Shown here one piece after another: positions 41,860 through 51,227 of a stretch of DNA of 64,000 bases. The number at the start of each line of letters is the position of its first letter. Position 1 is the stretch's first letter. Both the position numbers and the translations under genes were made by a program. The stretch comes from Zongyangia gallinarum (lineage in GTDB: Bacteria; Bacillota; Clostridia; Oscillospirales; Ruminococcaceae). The notes under the pieces were generated by a model. That model ran no database searches. It was not told where the DNA came from and was given only the letters and a program-made list of their open reading frames with translations. The stretch covers positions 1 through 64,000 of the forward strand of contig CAJFQY010000001.1 in assembly GCA_904419315.1 (NCBI GenBank). The letters are read 5' to 3'.

Positions 41860-43230
41860 ATGAAGCTTTGGGCCGGAAGGTTTAAAAAAGAAGTGGATAG
41901 CAAGGTCAATGATTTTAATTCCTCCATCTCCTTTGACAGCCGTATGTATGCCCAGGACATTCGGGGCAGCATCGCCCACGCCACCATGCTGGGGGCCACG
42001 GGGATCATCGAGGAAAAGGAAGCTGACGCCATCTGCCGGTGTCTGGAGGAGATTAAGGCGGATATTGACAGCGGTGAGCTGCCCTTTGACCCGGAGGCCG
42101 AGGACATCCACATGTTTGTGGAGGCGGAACTGACCCGCCGGCTGGGGGAGACAGGCAAGCGCCTGCATACCGCCCGCAGCCGCAACGACCAGGTGGCCCT
42201 GGATCTGCGGATGTACCTGCTGGATCACGCCGGGGAGCTGGAAGCGCTTCTCAAAGAGCTCGTCGGCGTCCTCTGCGACCTGGCCGAGGAGCATAAGGAG
42301 ACGGTTATGCCCGGCTACACCCATCTGCAGCGGGCCCAGCCCATCACCTTCGGCCACCACCTGATGGCCTATGCCCAGATGTTCCTGCGGGATCTGGACC
42401 GGCTGAAAAACTGGAGAAAGCTGACAAGCTCCATGCCTTTGGGCTCCGGCGCCCTGGCGGCCACCACCTATCCCATCAACCGGGACATGGTGCGCCGGAG
42501 TCTGGGATTTGACAAAATCACCGCCAACAGCCTGGACGGGGTTTCCGACCGGGATTTCTGTATTGAGCTGGCCTCTGATCTTTCCATCATCATGATGCAT
42601 CTCTCCCGTTTCTCCGAGGAGATTATCCTCTGGTGCTCCTGGGAGTTTAAGTTTATTGAACTGGACGACGCCTATGCCACCGGCTCCTCCATTATGCCCC
42701 AGAAAAAGAATCCGGATATCACCGAGCTTATCCGGGGGAAGACCGGCCGGGTCTACGGGGATCTGATGACCCTGCTGACCATGATGAAGGGGCTGCCTTT
42801 GGCTTATAATAAAGACATGCAGGAGGATAAGGAGGCCATCTTCGACGCGCTGGATACGGTGGATCTTTGCCTGACCACCTTTATCCCTATGCTCAGGACC
42901 ATGACGGTGCTCAAAGAGAATATGCGCCAGGCGGCGGCCAAGGGCTTCATCAACGCCACCGACTGTGCCGATTACCTGGTGAAAAAGGGCATGGCCTTCC
43001 GGGATGCCTACAAGATTACCGGCACCCTGGTAGCCCGCTGTATCGACGAGGGCAAGACTCTGGAGACCCTGGAGCTTTCCGCCTACCAAGAGATGTCCGG
43101 CCTCTTTGAGGAGGATATTTACACCGCCATCAACCTGGAAAAATGCGCCTTTGACCGGAAGGTGCCCGGAGGTCCGGCGCCTCAGAGCGTGCAAAACCAA
43201 ATTGACATGACCCGGGAGCTGCTGAAATAG
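41860..43230 (+). CDS. argH: Argininosuccinate lyase
   Basis: 456 residues, RBS AAAGGGGAG. The signature GSSIMPQKKNPD (about 279-290) of the fumarase/ASL superfamily and the RSRNDQVALD loop (about 107-116) are intact. It releases fumarate and arginine. About 100 bases separate it from argG. No terminator is seen between the genes. Confidence 0.97.
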   Translation: MKLWAGRFKKEVDSKVNDFNSSISFDSRMYAQDIRGSIAHATMLGATGIIEEKEADAICRCLEEIKADIDSGELPFDPEAEDIHMFVEAELTRRLGETGKRLHTARSRNDQVALDLRMYLLDHAGELEALLKELVGVLCDLAEEHKETVMPGYTHLQRAQPITFGHHLMAYAQMFLRDLDRLKNWRKLTSSMPLGSGALAATTYPINRDMVRRSLGFDKITANSLDGVSDRDFCIELASDLSIIMMHLSRFSEEIILWCSWEFKFIELDDAYATGSSIMPQKKNPDITELIRGKTGRVYGDLMTLLTMMKGLPLAYNKDMQEDKEAIFDALDTVDLCLTTFIPMLRTMTVLKENMRQAAAKGFINATDCADYLVKKGMAFRDAYKITGTLVARCIDEGKTLETLELSAYQEMSGLFEEDIYTAINLEKCAFDRKVPGGPAPQSVQNQIDMTRELLK

Positions 43231-43265
43231 CCTCCGGTATCCATAGAAAGAAGGAAGTGTCCCCC

Positions 43266-44300
43266 ATGATCGACGTAGGAATTATCGGCGCCACCGGCTA
43301 TGCCGGCGTGGAGCTGATCCGCATCCTCCATGGACATCCCCAGGTCCATATCCAGGCTCTGGGATCGGTGAGCTTCGAGGGCCAGGAGATCGACGACATC
43401 TACCCCTCCCTTGCCGGCATCTGTCCTCAGAAGCTGCTGACCACCGACGAGGTCATCGACGCCTGCGAGGTGGTTTTCGCCAGCGTACCCCACGGCGTTT
43501 CCGAGGAAATCGGCCGCAAATGCGTAGACCAGGATAAATTGCTCATCGACCTGGGCGCGGATTTCCGCCTCTGTGACCCGGAGGATTATAAAGAGTGGTA
43601 TAAGCTGGATTATAAAGACCCAGAACTGCACAAGCTGGCGGTTTACTCCATTCCCGAGCTCCATCGGGAGAAGGTAAAAGGCGCCAAGATTATCGGAAAC
43701 CCAGGCTGCTATCCCACCTCTATCGCCTTGGGCCTTTTCCCCGCCCTGAAAGCTGGGATCATCGACCCGGATACCATTGTCATCGACTCCAAGTCCGGCG
43801 TCACCGGGGCGGGCCGGGGCTTGTCCCAGACCAGCCATTACCCCGACTGCAACGAGGCTTTTTCTCCCTATAAGATCGCGTCCCACCGCCATACCCCGGA
43901 GATTGAACAGACCATCTCCCAGATTGTGGGCCGGGATGTCTATGTCACCTTTGTCCCCCATCTACTCCCTCTAAACCGGGGCATTGTCTCCACCATCTAT
44001 GCCAAGATGAAGACGCCACTGTCCCCCAAGGAGCTTCATGAGCTCTACGCCCACACCTACCAGGGGGAGACCTTTGTCCGGGTGATGAAGGAGGGAGCTG
44101 TGGCCAACCTGAAAAATGTCCGGGGCTCCAACTACTGCGATATTTCGGTTCACGCGGATCCCCGCACCGGCCGGCTCATTATCGTCTCCACCATTGACAA
44201 TATGGTCAAGGGGGCGGCGGGCCAGGCCATCCAGAATATGAATCTGGCTTTGGGACTGCCCGAGGATATGGGCCTGCATATGGCGCCCCTGTGCTTCTAA
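43266..44300 (+). CDS. argC: N-acetyl-gamma-glutamyl-phosphate reductase
   Basis: 344 residues from the ATG at 43266 (AAGGAA nine bases upstream); a GTG at 43257 lies too close to the site. NADP-binding GATGYAGVEL near the N-terminus, and catalytic Cys in NPGCYPTS. It reduces the acyl phosphate made by ArgB. The next gene, argJ, follows only after 405 bases of repeat array, yet no terminator lies between, so readthrough is expected. Confidence 0.96.
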   Translation: MIDVGIIGATGYAGVELIRILHGHPQVHIQALGSVSFEGQEIDDIYPSLAGICPQKLLTTDEVIDACEVVFASVPHGVSEEIGRKCVDQDKLLIDLGADFRLCDPEDYKEWYKLDYKDPELHKLAVYSIPELHREKVKGAKIIGNPGCYPTSIALGLFPALKAGIIDPDTIVIDSKSGVTGAGRGLSQTSHYPDCNEAFSPYKIASHRHTPEIEQTISQIVGRDVYVTFVPHLLPLNRGIVSTIYAKMKTPLSPKELHELYAHTYQGETFVRVMKEGAVANLKNVRGSNYCDISVHADPRTGRLIIVSTIDNMVKGAAGQAIQNMNLALGLPEDMGLHMAPLCF

Positions 44301-44690
44301 TAGCTGCCCTGCCGCGGCCCCTCCCTCCCGGGGCACGCCTAGCGGCGGGCATGACGCGCCATCGGTTTTATTCGAGACATTGTCCGCGACGCCCGCGTTT
44401 TTGTTTTAGGTAGAGCCGCAACGCGACTTGGCCACGGCAACTTGCCGTCCGCGATGCCCGCACCTGAGTTACGATTGACACCACAGCGCGATAACCCCCA
44501 CCAGCAGGTGGCGGACCTGCGGGCAGCAGGTCGCGCCCCGAGTCTCGTTTGTGACACTGTTCGCGGCACACGCAAATAGGTCTCGAACGATGCCACAGCG
44601 CGGCTTGGGAGCGGGCACTGCCCGTCCACCGGCAGGTGGCTGCGAATAGATGGATAATTAACGGCGGTTGCCGCCCTGCGGCGGACGCCT
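44301..44690. repeat. Modular GC-rich intergenic repeat array, block 3
   Basis: Fills the argC-argJ gap. Reverse-complement modules of blocks 1 and 2 are visible: GGGGCACGCCTAGCGGCGGG (44332, also at 12428), CCGCAACGCGACTTG, ACGATTGACACCACAGCGCG (44471-44490, matching the reverse complement near 8751-8771), CGCGTTTTTGTTTT (matching block 1), and CTAG/GC hairpins. No gene is credible here. Inside a transcribed operon, it would place structured RNA between argC and argJ. Confidence 0.8.
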
Positions 44691-44705
44691 GGAAGGAATG
44701 ATAGA

Positions 44706-45932
44706 ATGGATATGGAACTGATCAAAATTGAAGGCGGCATCTGCGCGCCCCGGGGCTTTACCGCCTCCGGTATTCACTGCGGCATCCGCAAGAATAAGGA
44801 AAAACGGGATCTGGCCCTCATTTACAGCGACAGCTTATGCTCTGCCGCCGCGGTCTACACCCAGAATAAGGTCAAGGGAGCGCCGATTCTGGTGACCCGA
44901 AAGAATATTGCCGACGGGCTTGCCCAGGCGGTCATCTGCAACAGCGGCAACGCCAACACCTGCAACGCCGACGGAGAGGAAAAGGCCCAGATGATGTGCG
45001 ACATCATCGCTGGGGAGCTTTCTATTACGCCGGAAAACGTGATCGTAGCTTCCACCGGTGTCATCGGCCAGGTGCTGCCCATTGAGCCTATCCAGAGCCA
45101 TGCCCATGAGCTGGCCCAGACCCTTTCCAAAGAAGGGAGCGCCGATGCGGCGGAGGCCATTCTGACCACCGACACCTGCCGCAAAGAGATTGCCGTCTCC
45201 TTTGAGCTGGGCGGCAAGGAGTGCCGCATCGCCGGCATGGCCAAAGGTTCTGGGATGATCCATCCCAACATGGCCACCATGCTCTGCTTTCTCACCACCG
45301 ATGTGAGCATTGACCCGGATATGCTGAAAAAAGCCCTGTCCCTTTGCGTGACGGATACCTTCAATATGGTCAGCGTAGATGGGGATACCTCCACCAACGA
45401 TATGGTGTCCATAATGGCCAGCGGCCAGGCAGGCAACGTCATGATCGACGGGGAAGGACTGTTTTTCGAAACCTTTACCGAAGCCCTGCTGGAGGTTTGC
45501 CGCCATCTGGCCAAAGAGGTGGCCGCCGATGGAGAAGGCGCCAGCAAAGCCCTGATCTGCACCGTTGAGGGAGCTCCTACCAAAGATACCGCCCGGAAGA
45601 TTGCCAAGAGCGTGATTACCTCCAGCCTGTTTAAGGCGGCCATGTTCGGGTCTGACGCCAACTGGGGCCGGGTGCTCTGCGCCATTGGTTACACCGACGC
45701 CAACTTCAATATTGATAAAACCCGGGTTACCCTGTCCTCCTGCGCTGGATCCATCCTGGTCTGCGAAAACGCCGCCGGGGTGGAGTTTTCCGAGGAGGAG
45801 GCCAAGGTCATCCTTTCCCAGAAAGAGATCACCATCCTCATCGAACTCTTTGACGGCGAGGAGGAAGCCACCGCCTATGGCTGTGACCTGACCTACGACT
45901 ATGTCAAGATCAACGGGGACTACCGCACCTAA
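44706..45932 (+). CDS. argJ: Bifunctional glutamate N-acetyltransferase/ornithine acetyltransferase
   Basis: 408 residues, AAGGAA seven bases upstream. KGSGMIHPNMATML (about 183-196) holds the autocleavage site and the nucleophile Thr of the N-terminal-nucleophile family. The enzyme recycles the acetyl group from acetylornithine to glutamate and may also make N-acetylglutamate from acetyl-CoA, which fits the absence of argA. Whether it is mono- or bifunctional cannot be read from sequence. Confidence 0.94.
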   Translation: MDMELIKIEGGICAPRGFTASGIHCGIRKNKEKRDLALIYSDSLCSAAAVYTQNKVKGAPILVTRKNIADGLAQAVICNSGNANTCNADGEEKAQMMCDIIAGELSITPENVIVASTGVIGQVLPIEPIQSHAHELAQTLSKEGSADAAEAILTTDTCRKEIAVSFELGGKECRIAGMAKGSGMIHPNMATMLCFLTTDVSIDPDMLKKALSLCVTDTFNMVSVDGDTSTNDMVSIMASGQAGNVMIDGEGLFFETFTEALLEVCRHLAKEVAADGEGASKALICTVEGAPTKDTARKIAKSVITSSLFKAAMFGSDANWGRVLCAIGYTDANFNIDKTRVTLSSCAGSILVCENAAGVEFSEEEAKVILSQKEITILIELFDGEEEATAYGCDLTYDYVKINGDYRT

Positions 45933-45992
45933 CCGCCTTCCGGCGGTAAGCCAACCCAGCTAAGTTGGGCTGAGGAGAATACATAAAAAAGT

Positions 45993-46865
45993 ATGGAGAC
46001 GAGAGAGATGAAGCTTTCCAATTCGGATAAGGCACATGTGCTGGTACAGGCCCTGCCCTATCTGCAAAAATACGACAACAAGGTGGTTGTCATCAAATAC
46101 GGCGGCAACGCCATGATTGATGAGGAACTGAAACAGGCGGTGATGAGCGACATTGTCCTCCTCTCCCAGGTAGGGATCAAGGTGGTTCTGGTCCATGGAG
46201 GAGGTCCGGAGATCAGCGCCACCCTGAAAGCCATGGGCAAGGAGAGCAAATTTGTAGGAGGCCTGCGCTACACCGACGCCGAGACGGCGGATATTGTCCA
46301 GATGGTCCTGGCCGGCAAGGTCAACAAGAACCTAGTTTCCCTCATGGGGAAAGCAGGGGGAAAAGCCATTGGCCTTTGTGGGATTGACGGCGGTATGCTC
46401 ACCGCCAAAAAGCATGAGGGGGATGTAGACCTAGGCTTTGTAGGGGATGTGGAGAAGGTCAACACCTCGACCATCTTGGATTGCCTGGATGCCGGATATA
46501 CGCCGGTGATCGCCACGGTAGGCTGCGATGAAGAGGGCCAGGTTTACAACATCAACGCGGATACCGCCGCGGCCCGTATCGCCTCTGAGCTGCATGCGGA
46601 AAACCTGATGCTCATGACCGACATCCGGGGCCTGCTCCGGGATAAGGAGGACGACGATACCCTGATCCCGGTGGTCCAGGTCAGCGAGGTGCCTTACCTG
46701 GTCAGCCAGGGGATTATCCAAGGCGGCATGATCCCGAAAGTCCAGTGCTGTGTGGAGGCCGTCCGCCGGGGGGTAAAGCGCACCTTTATCATCGATGGGC
46801 GCATCCCCCATTCCATCCTCATCGAGATGCTTTCCGACGAAGGCATTGGCACCATGTTTATCTAG
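45993..46865 (+). CDS. argB: Acetylglutamate kinase
   Basis: 290 residues from the ATG at 45993. An ATG at 46008 (starting MKLSNSDKAHVL) matches family N-termini equally well and cannot be excluded. KYGGNAM (about 35-41) and HGGGPEIS (about 70-77) are the ATP and acetylglutamate loops. It phosphorylates N-acetylglutamate. An N-terminal helix that in arginine-inhibited enzymes mediates hexamerisation is probably represented by the first 25 residues. Confidence 0.96.
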   Translation: METREMKLSNSDKAHVLVQALPYLQKYDNKVVVIKYGGNAMIDEELKQAVMSDIVLLSQVGIKVVLVHGGGPEISATLKAMGKESKFVGGLRYTDAETADIVQMVLAGKVNKNLVSLMGKAGGKAIGLCGIDGGMLTAKKHEGDVDLGFVGDVEKVNTSTILDCLDAGYTPVIATVGCDEEGQVYNINADTAAARIASELHAENLMLMTDIRGLLRDKEDDDTLIPVVQVSEVPYLVSQGIIQGGMIPKVQCCVEAVRRGVKRTFIIDGRIPHSILIEMLSDEGIGTMFI

Positions 46866-46941
46866 TTTGTATATTCTATAGTTTTATATACTTTAAGTAA
46901 TAAATGTTCCAGAAGATGCTGGGATAAAGGAGGTTTTCCCA

Positions 46942-48126
46942 TTGAAGGGAGATATGGTCAAAGCTGCCGACAAGCAGTACCTTGCGCCGATCTACAACCG
47001 TTTTGACGCGGTGCTGGATCATGGCAAAGGCGCTACCTGCTATGATATGGACGGCAAGGAGTACATTGATTTTACCGCGGGCATCGGGGTCAATTCCCTG
47101 GGCTTTTGTGACGACGGATGGGTAAAGGCGGTGACAGAGCAGCTTTCCAAGCTCCAGCACACCTCCAACCTCTATTACACCCAGCCGGATGCCCAGGTAG
47201 GGCAGATCCTCTGCCAGCGTTCCGGCATGGAAAAGGTGTTCTTCGCCAATTCCGGGGCGGAGGCCAATGAGGGCGCCATCAAGGTGGCGAGAAAATACGG
47301 CGTAGACCACTACGAGGGCCGCCGCAACAAGATCATCACCCTGGTCAACTCCTTCCATGGCCGGACCATCACAACCCTGACCGCCACCGGCCAGGAGGGT
47401 TTCCACAAAAATTTCGGTCCCTTTCCCCAAGGCTTTGACTATGCCATTGCCGGGGATATGGAGGATCTGAAGAACAAAGCCGACGACGCCACCGTGGCAG
47501 TGATGGCGGAGATGATCCAAGGAGAAGGCGGCGTGGTCCCCCTGCAGGAAAGCTATGTCAAGGAGCTGGCTTCCTTCTGCAAAGAGCGGGATATCCTCCT
47601 GATTGTAGACGAGGTCCAGACCGGCATCGGCCGCACTGGGAAACTGTTCTCCTATGAATATTTCGGCATCCAGCCGGATATTGTCACCCTGGCCAAAGGC
47701 CTGGGCGGCGGATTGCCCATCGGCGCCGTGCTTTTGGGCAATAAGGTGGCGGATACCCTTCATTACTCCGACCATGGCAGCACTTTTGGCGGCAACCCAG
47801 TGGCCTGCGCCGGCGCGGTAGAGATACTAAAGCGGATAGACGAGGCGTTTTTGGACGAGGTGCGGCAGAAGGGCATCTACATCACCGACCGGGTGCGGAA
47901 AATGCCCTGTGTCACCGGCGTCACCGGCCGCGGCCTGATGCTGGGGGTCTCCCTGAAGGAGGGGCTTGCCTCGGGGCAGATTGTCAAGGAGGCCCTGGAA
48001 GCGGGGCTGATGCTGCTGACGGCCAAAGCCAAGGTGAGGATGCTTCCTCCCCTGACCATTTCCGATGAAGAGATCAATAAGGGCCTGGACATTCTGGAAA
48101 AGGTCCTGGCCTCCCACGAAAAATAG
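46942..48126 (+). CDS. argD: Acetylornithine aminotransferase
   Basis: 394 residues, TTG start eight bases after AAAGGAGG. Class III aminotransferase motifs: NSGAEANEGAIKVARKYG (about 101-118), DEVQTGIGRTG (about 223-233), and PLP lysine in TLAKGLGGGLP (about 249-259). It makes acetylornithine with glutamate as amino donor. In Clostridia the same enzyme often also serves in lysine synthesis. Confidence 0.95.
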   Translation: MKGDMVKAADKQYLAPIYNRFDAVLDHGKGATCYDMDGKEYIDFTAGIGVNSLGFCDDGWVKAVTEQLSKLQHTSNLYYTQPDAQVGQILCQRSGMEKVFFANSGAEANEGAIKVARKYGVDHYEGRRNKIITLVNSFHGRTITTLTATGQEGFHKNFGPFPQGFDYAIAGDMEDLKNKADDATVAVMAEMIQGEGGVVPLQESYVKELASFCKERDILLIVDEVQTGIGRTGKLFSYEYFGIQPDIVTLAKGLGGGLPIGAVLLGNKVADTLHYSDHGSTFGGNPVACAGAVEILKRIDEAFLDEVRQKGIYITDRVRKMPCVTGVTGRGLMLGVSLKEGLASGQIVKEALEAGLMLLTAKAKVRMLPPLTISDEEINKGLDILEKVLASHEK

Positions 48127-48148
48127 AAAAGAAAGGCAGGTTTGACCC

Positions 48149-49057
48149 ATGAACCATCTGCTCAAGCTTCTGGATCTCAGCAAGGAAGAGATCACAGATC
48201 TCCTCAACCTGGCGGATCAGCTCAAGTATGAGACCAAACACGGCATCAAGAATATGCCGCTGAAGGGCATGACCCTGGGCATGATCTTCCAAAAAGCCTC
48301 CACCCGCACCCGCGTTTCCTTTGAAACCGGTATGTACCAGCTGGGCGGCCACGCCCTCATGCTCTCCTCCTCCGACCTACAGATTGGCCGGGGCGAGCCG
48401 GTGCAGGATACAGCCCGGGTTCTCTCCCGATATCTGGATGCCATTATGATCCGCACCTTTGCCCAAAAAGAGGTGGAGGACCTGGCGAAATACGGCTCTA
48501 TCCCCATCATCAACGGACTGACCGACTTCTGCCATCCCTGCCAGGTGCTGGCGGACCTGATGACCATCCGGGAGCACAAAAGCCTGCTGGAGGGGCTTCG
48601 CATGTGCTACATCGGGGATGGAAACAACATGGCCAACTCCCTCATCGTCGGCGGCCTGAAGATGGGGATGGAGGTGGCGGTAGCTACCCCCGCGGTCTAC
48701 CGTCCCGATCCTGTTGTCCTTGATTTTGCCAAGGATTATGGAGATGCGTTTACCCTCACCGAGGATATCTTCACCGCCGCCCGGGACGCCGACGTCATCT
48801 TCACCGACGTTTGGGCCTCCATGGGCCAGGAGGGCGAAGCCGCGGAGCGCCGGAAGGTGTTTGAAGGCTATCAGGTCAACGAAAAGCTCCTGTCGGTGGC
48901 AAAGGCGGACTGCATGGTTCAGCACTGCCTGCCCGCCCACCGTGGGGAGGAAATCACCGAGGAAACCTTTGAAAAGCACGCGGATGAAATCTTTGACGAG
49001 GCGGAAAACCGTCTTCATGCCCAGAAAGCGGTGCTGGTCAAACTGCTGAAAAAATAA
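48149..49057 (+). CDS. argF: Ornithine carbamoyltransferase
   Basis: 302 residues. The carbamoyl-phosphate loop STRTRVSFE (about 51-59), the HPCQVLADL loop (about 130) and HCLPAHRGEEI with the ornithine-side Cys (about 258) are intact. It makes citrulline. Last gene of the arg cluster, ended by the terminator at 49061. Confidence 0.96.
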   Translation: MNHLLKLLDLSKEEITDLLNLADQLKYETKHGIKNMPLKGMTLGMIFQKASTRTRVSFETGMYQLGGHALMLSSSDLQIGRGEPVQDTARVLSRYLDAIMIRTFAQKEVEDLAKYGSIPIINGLTDFCHPCQVLADLMTIREHKSLLEGLRMCYIGDGNNMANSLIVGGLKMGMEVAVATPAVYRPDPVVLDFAKDYGDAFTLTEDIFTAARDADVIFTDVWASMGQEGEAAERRKVFEGYQVNEKLLSVAKADCMVQHCLPAHRGEEITEETFEKHADEIFDEAENRLHAQKAVLVKLLKK

Positions 49058-49060
49058 AAG

Positions 49061-49098
49061 AAAAATCCACGGGAGCCACAAAATCCCGTGGATTTTTT
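49061..49098 (+). terminator. Terminator of the arg cluster
   Basis: A 13-bp perfect stem (49062-49074 region with 49084-49096) followed by TT, directly after the argF stop. Confidence 0.88.
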
Positions 49099-49106
49099 GC
49101 TTTTGA

Positions 49107-49135
49107 TTGACAAGGGGATTTTCCCGGTCTATGCT
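49107..49135 (+). promoter_or_regulatory. Promoter of the LUD-domain gene
   Basis: TTGACA (49107-49112), 17-base spacer, TATGCT (49130-49135), immediately after the arg terminator. Confidence 0.75.
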
Positions 49136-49204
49136 AAAAGTAGAAATTTATGCCGCAACGCCTGTGGCCTGCGGCAGACATATCATCAAAAGGAGCGTGT
49201 TCAT

Positions 49205-49879
49205 ATGGATCAAAACGCCAGAGCCGTCATGGAAAAGCGCATGGCCATTGTCTGTTCTAACCTGGAGAAAAATAACATGCAGGCATTCTATGTCCCTTCG
49301 GGGGAGGAAGCCCTGCAGCTGGTGCAGTCCATGCTTCGGGAGGGGGAAACTGTCGCCACCGGCGGCTCCATGTCCCTCAAAGAGTGCGGGATTATCGATT
49401 TGCTCAAAAGCGGAAAATATACCTTCTTAGACCGGTCCGATCCAGACCTGAGCCCGGAGGAGAAGGAAGAAGTCACCCGCAAAGCCTATTTTGCGGACAC
49501 CTATCTTTGTTCCTCCAACGCCGTCACCGAAGCCGGCGAGCTCTATAATGTAGACGGCAACGCCAACCGGGTCTCCGCCCTGGCCTTTGGCCCCAAGTCG
49601 GTGATCCTGGTGGTGGGCTATAACAAGGTGGTCCATAACCTGGACGAGGCGGTCAACCGGGTAAAAACCATCGCATGTCCCGCCAACTGCCAGCGGATCC
49701 CCTGTGAGACCTATTGCCGGGAGAAGGGCCGCTGTATGAGCCTTGGCAAAGAGGATCCTTCCATGACCGACGGATGCCAGAGCCCGGCCAGGATCTGCTG
49801 CTCCTATCTGGTCCAGGCCTATCAGAAACAGAAAAACCGGATCAAGGTCATCCTGGTGGGAGAGGACTTGGGCTATTAA
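49205..49879 (+). CDS. LUD-domain (lactate utilisation, LutC-like) protein
   Basis: 224 residues from the ATG at 49205 (AAAAGGAG site); an in-frame codon at 49088 would read through the promoter region. A LUD/DUF162 domain (TVATGGSMSLKECGIIDLLK, LCSSNAVTEAGELYNVDGN) with an added Cys-rich tail (CPANCQRIPCETYCREKGRC, then CQSPARICC). The related lutABC complex oxidises L-lactate, but a stand-alone LUD protein with many Cys may bind an Fe-S cluster or metal. No partner genes are nearby. Confidence 0.78.
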   Translation: MDQNARAVMEKRMAIVCSNLEKNNMQAFYVPSGEEALQLVQSMLREGETVATGGSMSLKECGIIDLLKSGKYTFLDRSDPDLSPEEKEEVTRKAYFADTYLCSSNAVTEAGELYNVDGNANRVSALAFGPKSVILVVGYNKVVHNLDEAVNRVKTIACPANCQRIPCETYCREKGRCMSLGKEDPSMTDGCQSPARICCSYLVQAYQKQKNRIKVILVGEDLGY

Positions 49880-49892
49880 TGCAAAGGCCGAG

Positions 49893-49930
49893 AAAAAACC
49901 GGGGAAGGAATATTCCTTCCCCGGTTTTTT
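49893..49930. terminator. Bidirectional terminator
   Basis: An 18-bp perfect stem (49893-49910 with 49913-49930) with A-run and T-run, shared by the LUD gene and the convergent RHH gene, whose stop is at its edge. Confidence 0.9.
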
Positions 49931-50129
49931 AGATGTCCAGGTCCAAAGGCGGATCCAGTTCTTCCGGTACATATTTGCCGTTTTTCTTCCGCTGGCGGAC
50001 ACACTCGGTTAAGAGATACTCGATCTGTCCGTTGACCGACCGGAAATCGTCGGCCGCCCAGGCGGCGATGGCGTCATAAAGCTTGGCAGAGAGGCGGAGC
50101 GGCACCTGCTTTTTCTGGTTGTCAGCCAT
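49929..50129 (-). CDS. Arc-like ribbon-helix-helix protein
   Basis: 66 residues. Arc-type pattern: QVPLRLSAKLYDAIAAWAAD (strand, helix) then VNGQIEYLLTECVRQRKK (second helix). Starts two bases after the SPFH gene's stop and is transcribed with it. Arc-like proteins bind DNA as dimers. The pair SPFH plus RHH, and the palindromes at their common promoter, suggest self-regulation. Confidence 0.72.
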   Translation of the reverse strand: MADNQKKQVPLRLSAKLYDAIAAWAADDFRSVNGQIEYLLTECVRQRKKNGKYVPEELDPPLDLDI

Positions 50130-50131
50130 GA

Positions 50132-51160
50132 TTAATATAGGCTGCCGGAGTTGACCACCGGCTGGGCGTCATGGTTGCCGCAGAGGACCACCAACAGGTT
50201 GGAAACCATGGCGGCCTTCCGTTCTTCATCCAAGGTGATGGTGTTGTTTTCGCTTAGCCGCTCCAAAGCCATTTCCACCATCCCCACAGCGCCGTCGACA
50301 ATCATCTTTCTCGCGTCAATGATGGCGGAAGCCTGCTGCCGCTGGAGCATGACCGCCGCGATTTCGGGAGCGTAGGCCAGATAGGTGATCCGTGCCTCGA
50401 TGATTTCCAGGCCGGCGTCCCCTACCCGGGCCTGGATTTCGTCCCGGATCCGGGCGGCGACCACCTCGCTGGAACCCCGCAGGCTTCCCTCGTCTGCCAT
50501 GCCGTCCCCGGTGGTGTCCACATTGGGGGCCACGTCATAGGGATAGATCCGCACCACGTTGCGCAGGGCGCTGTCGCACTGCAAAGAGAGATATTCCTTA
50601 TAATTGTCCACGTTAAACACCGCTTTGGCGGTATCCACCACCCGCCACATGACGGCGATGCCAATTTCCACCGGGTTGCCCAGGCAGTCGTTGATCTTCT
50701 GCCGGGAATTATTAAGGGTCATAACCTTTAGGGAGATTTTTTTGCTGGGCAGCTCCACAGCGGTAGAAGCGGTGGAAGCCACTACAATGGGCTTTTTCCC
50801 CCCTGCGTCCACATCGCCGCTCTGGCTGAGCTTGGTGGAAGCCGCCGGGTTAAAGCTGGAACAGAAGGGGTTGACAAAGTAGAACCCGTCATTTTTCAGG
50901 GTGCCGATATACCTGCCGAACAATGTCAGGACCAGCGCCTCCTGGGGTTTGAGAACCTTCAGCCCGCAGAAGGGGATCCAGCCCAGAATCAGCCACACCA
51001 GGCTGATTACGAACAAAACCACAGCCCAGGGGGAGACAACCGCCTCCGAAAGGCCGAAGGCGCTGAAGATGACCCCGCCGATGGCTGCTAAATATAAGAG
51101 CAAAAAGAGAAAGAGAAAGGCCATACCATTTTTCTTATTGTTGAGAACCTTTTCCTGCAT
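50132..51160 (-). CDS. SPFH (Band 7/stomatin-like) membrane protein
   Basis: 342 residues from the ATG at 51160, AGGAGGG site. Two N-terminal membrane segments (about 12-33 and 43-61), then the SPFH domain (GRYIGTLKNDGFYFVNPF..., about 75-260, with EIIEARITYLAYAPEIAAVM) and a C-terminal helix. SPFH proteins form membrane microdomain scaffolds and can bind proteases. Length and topology are typical of Firmicute 'SPFH domain' proteins. Paired with an RHH protein downstream. Confidence 0.85.
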   Translation of the reverse strand: MQEKVLNNKKNGMAFLFLFLLLYLAAIGGVIFSAFGLSEAVVSPWAVVLFVISLVWLILGWIPFCGLKVLKPQEALVLTLFGRYIGTLKNDGFYFVNPFCSSFNPAASTKLSQSGDVDAGGKKPIVVASTASTAVELPSKKISLKVMTLNNSRQKINDCLGNPVEIGIAVMWRVVDTAKAVFNVDNYKEYLSLQCDSALRNVVRIYPYDVAPNVDTTGDGMADEGSLRGSSEVVAARIRDEIQARVGDAGLEIIEARITYLAYAPEIAAVMLQRQQASAIIDARKMIVDGAVGMVEMALERLSENNTITLDEERKAAMVSNLLVVLCGNHDAQPVVNSGSLY

Positions 51161-51177
51161 CAAAAATCCCTCCTAAA

Positions 51178-51218
51178 TTTGATATCAAAATAATATCATC
51201 AAGATATAAAATTGTCAA
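51178..51218 (-). promoter_or_regulatory. SPFH/RHH promoter with palindromic operator
   Basis: Minus strand TTGACA (51218-51213), 17-base spacer, TATTAT (51195-51190). A perfect palindrome TTTGATATCAAA (51178-51189) sits just downstream of the -10 box, with related GATGATAT/GATATC-type sequence around it. This is a plausible binding site for the RHH protein of the same operon. Confidence 0.72.
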
Positions 51219-51227
51219 TGCCTTTTC

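Noticed and set aside
41782..43200. 472-codon minus-strand frame across argH
   Set aside because: Antisense shadow of argH; His/Gly-rich with no known domain.
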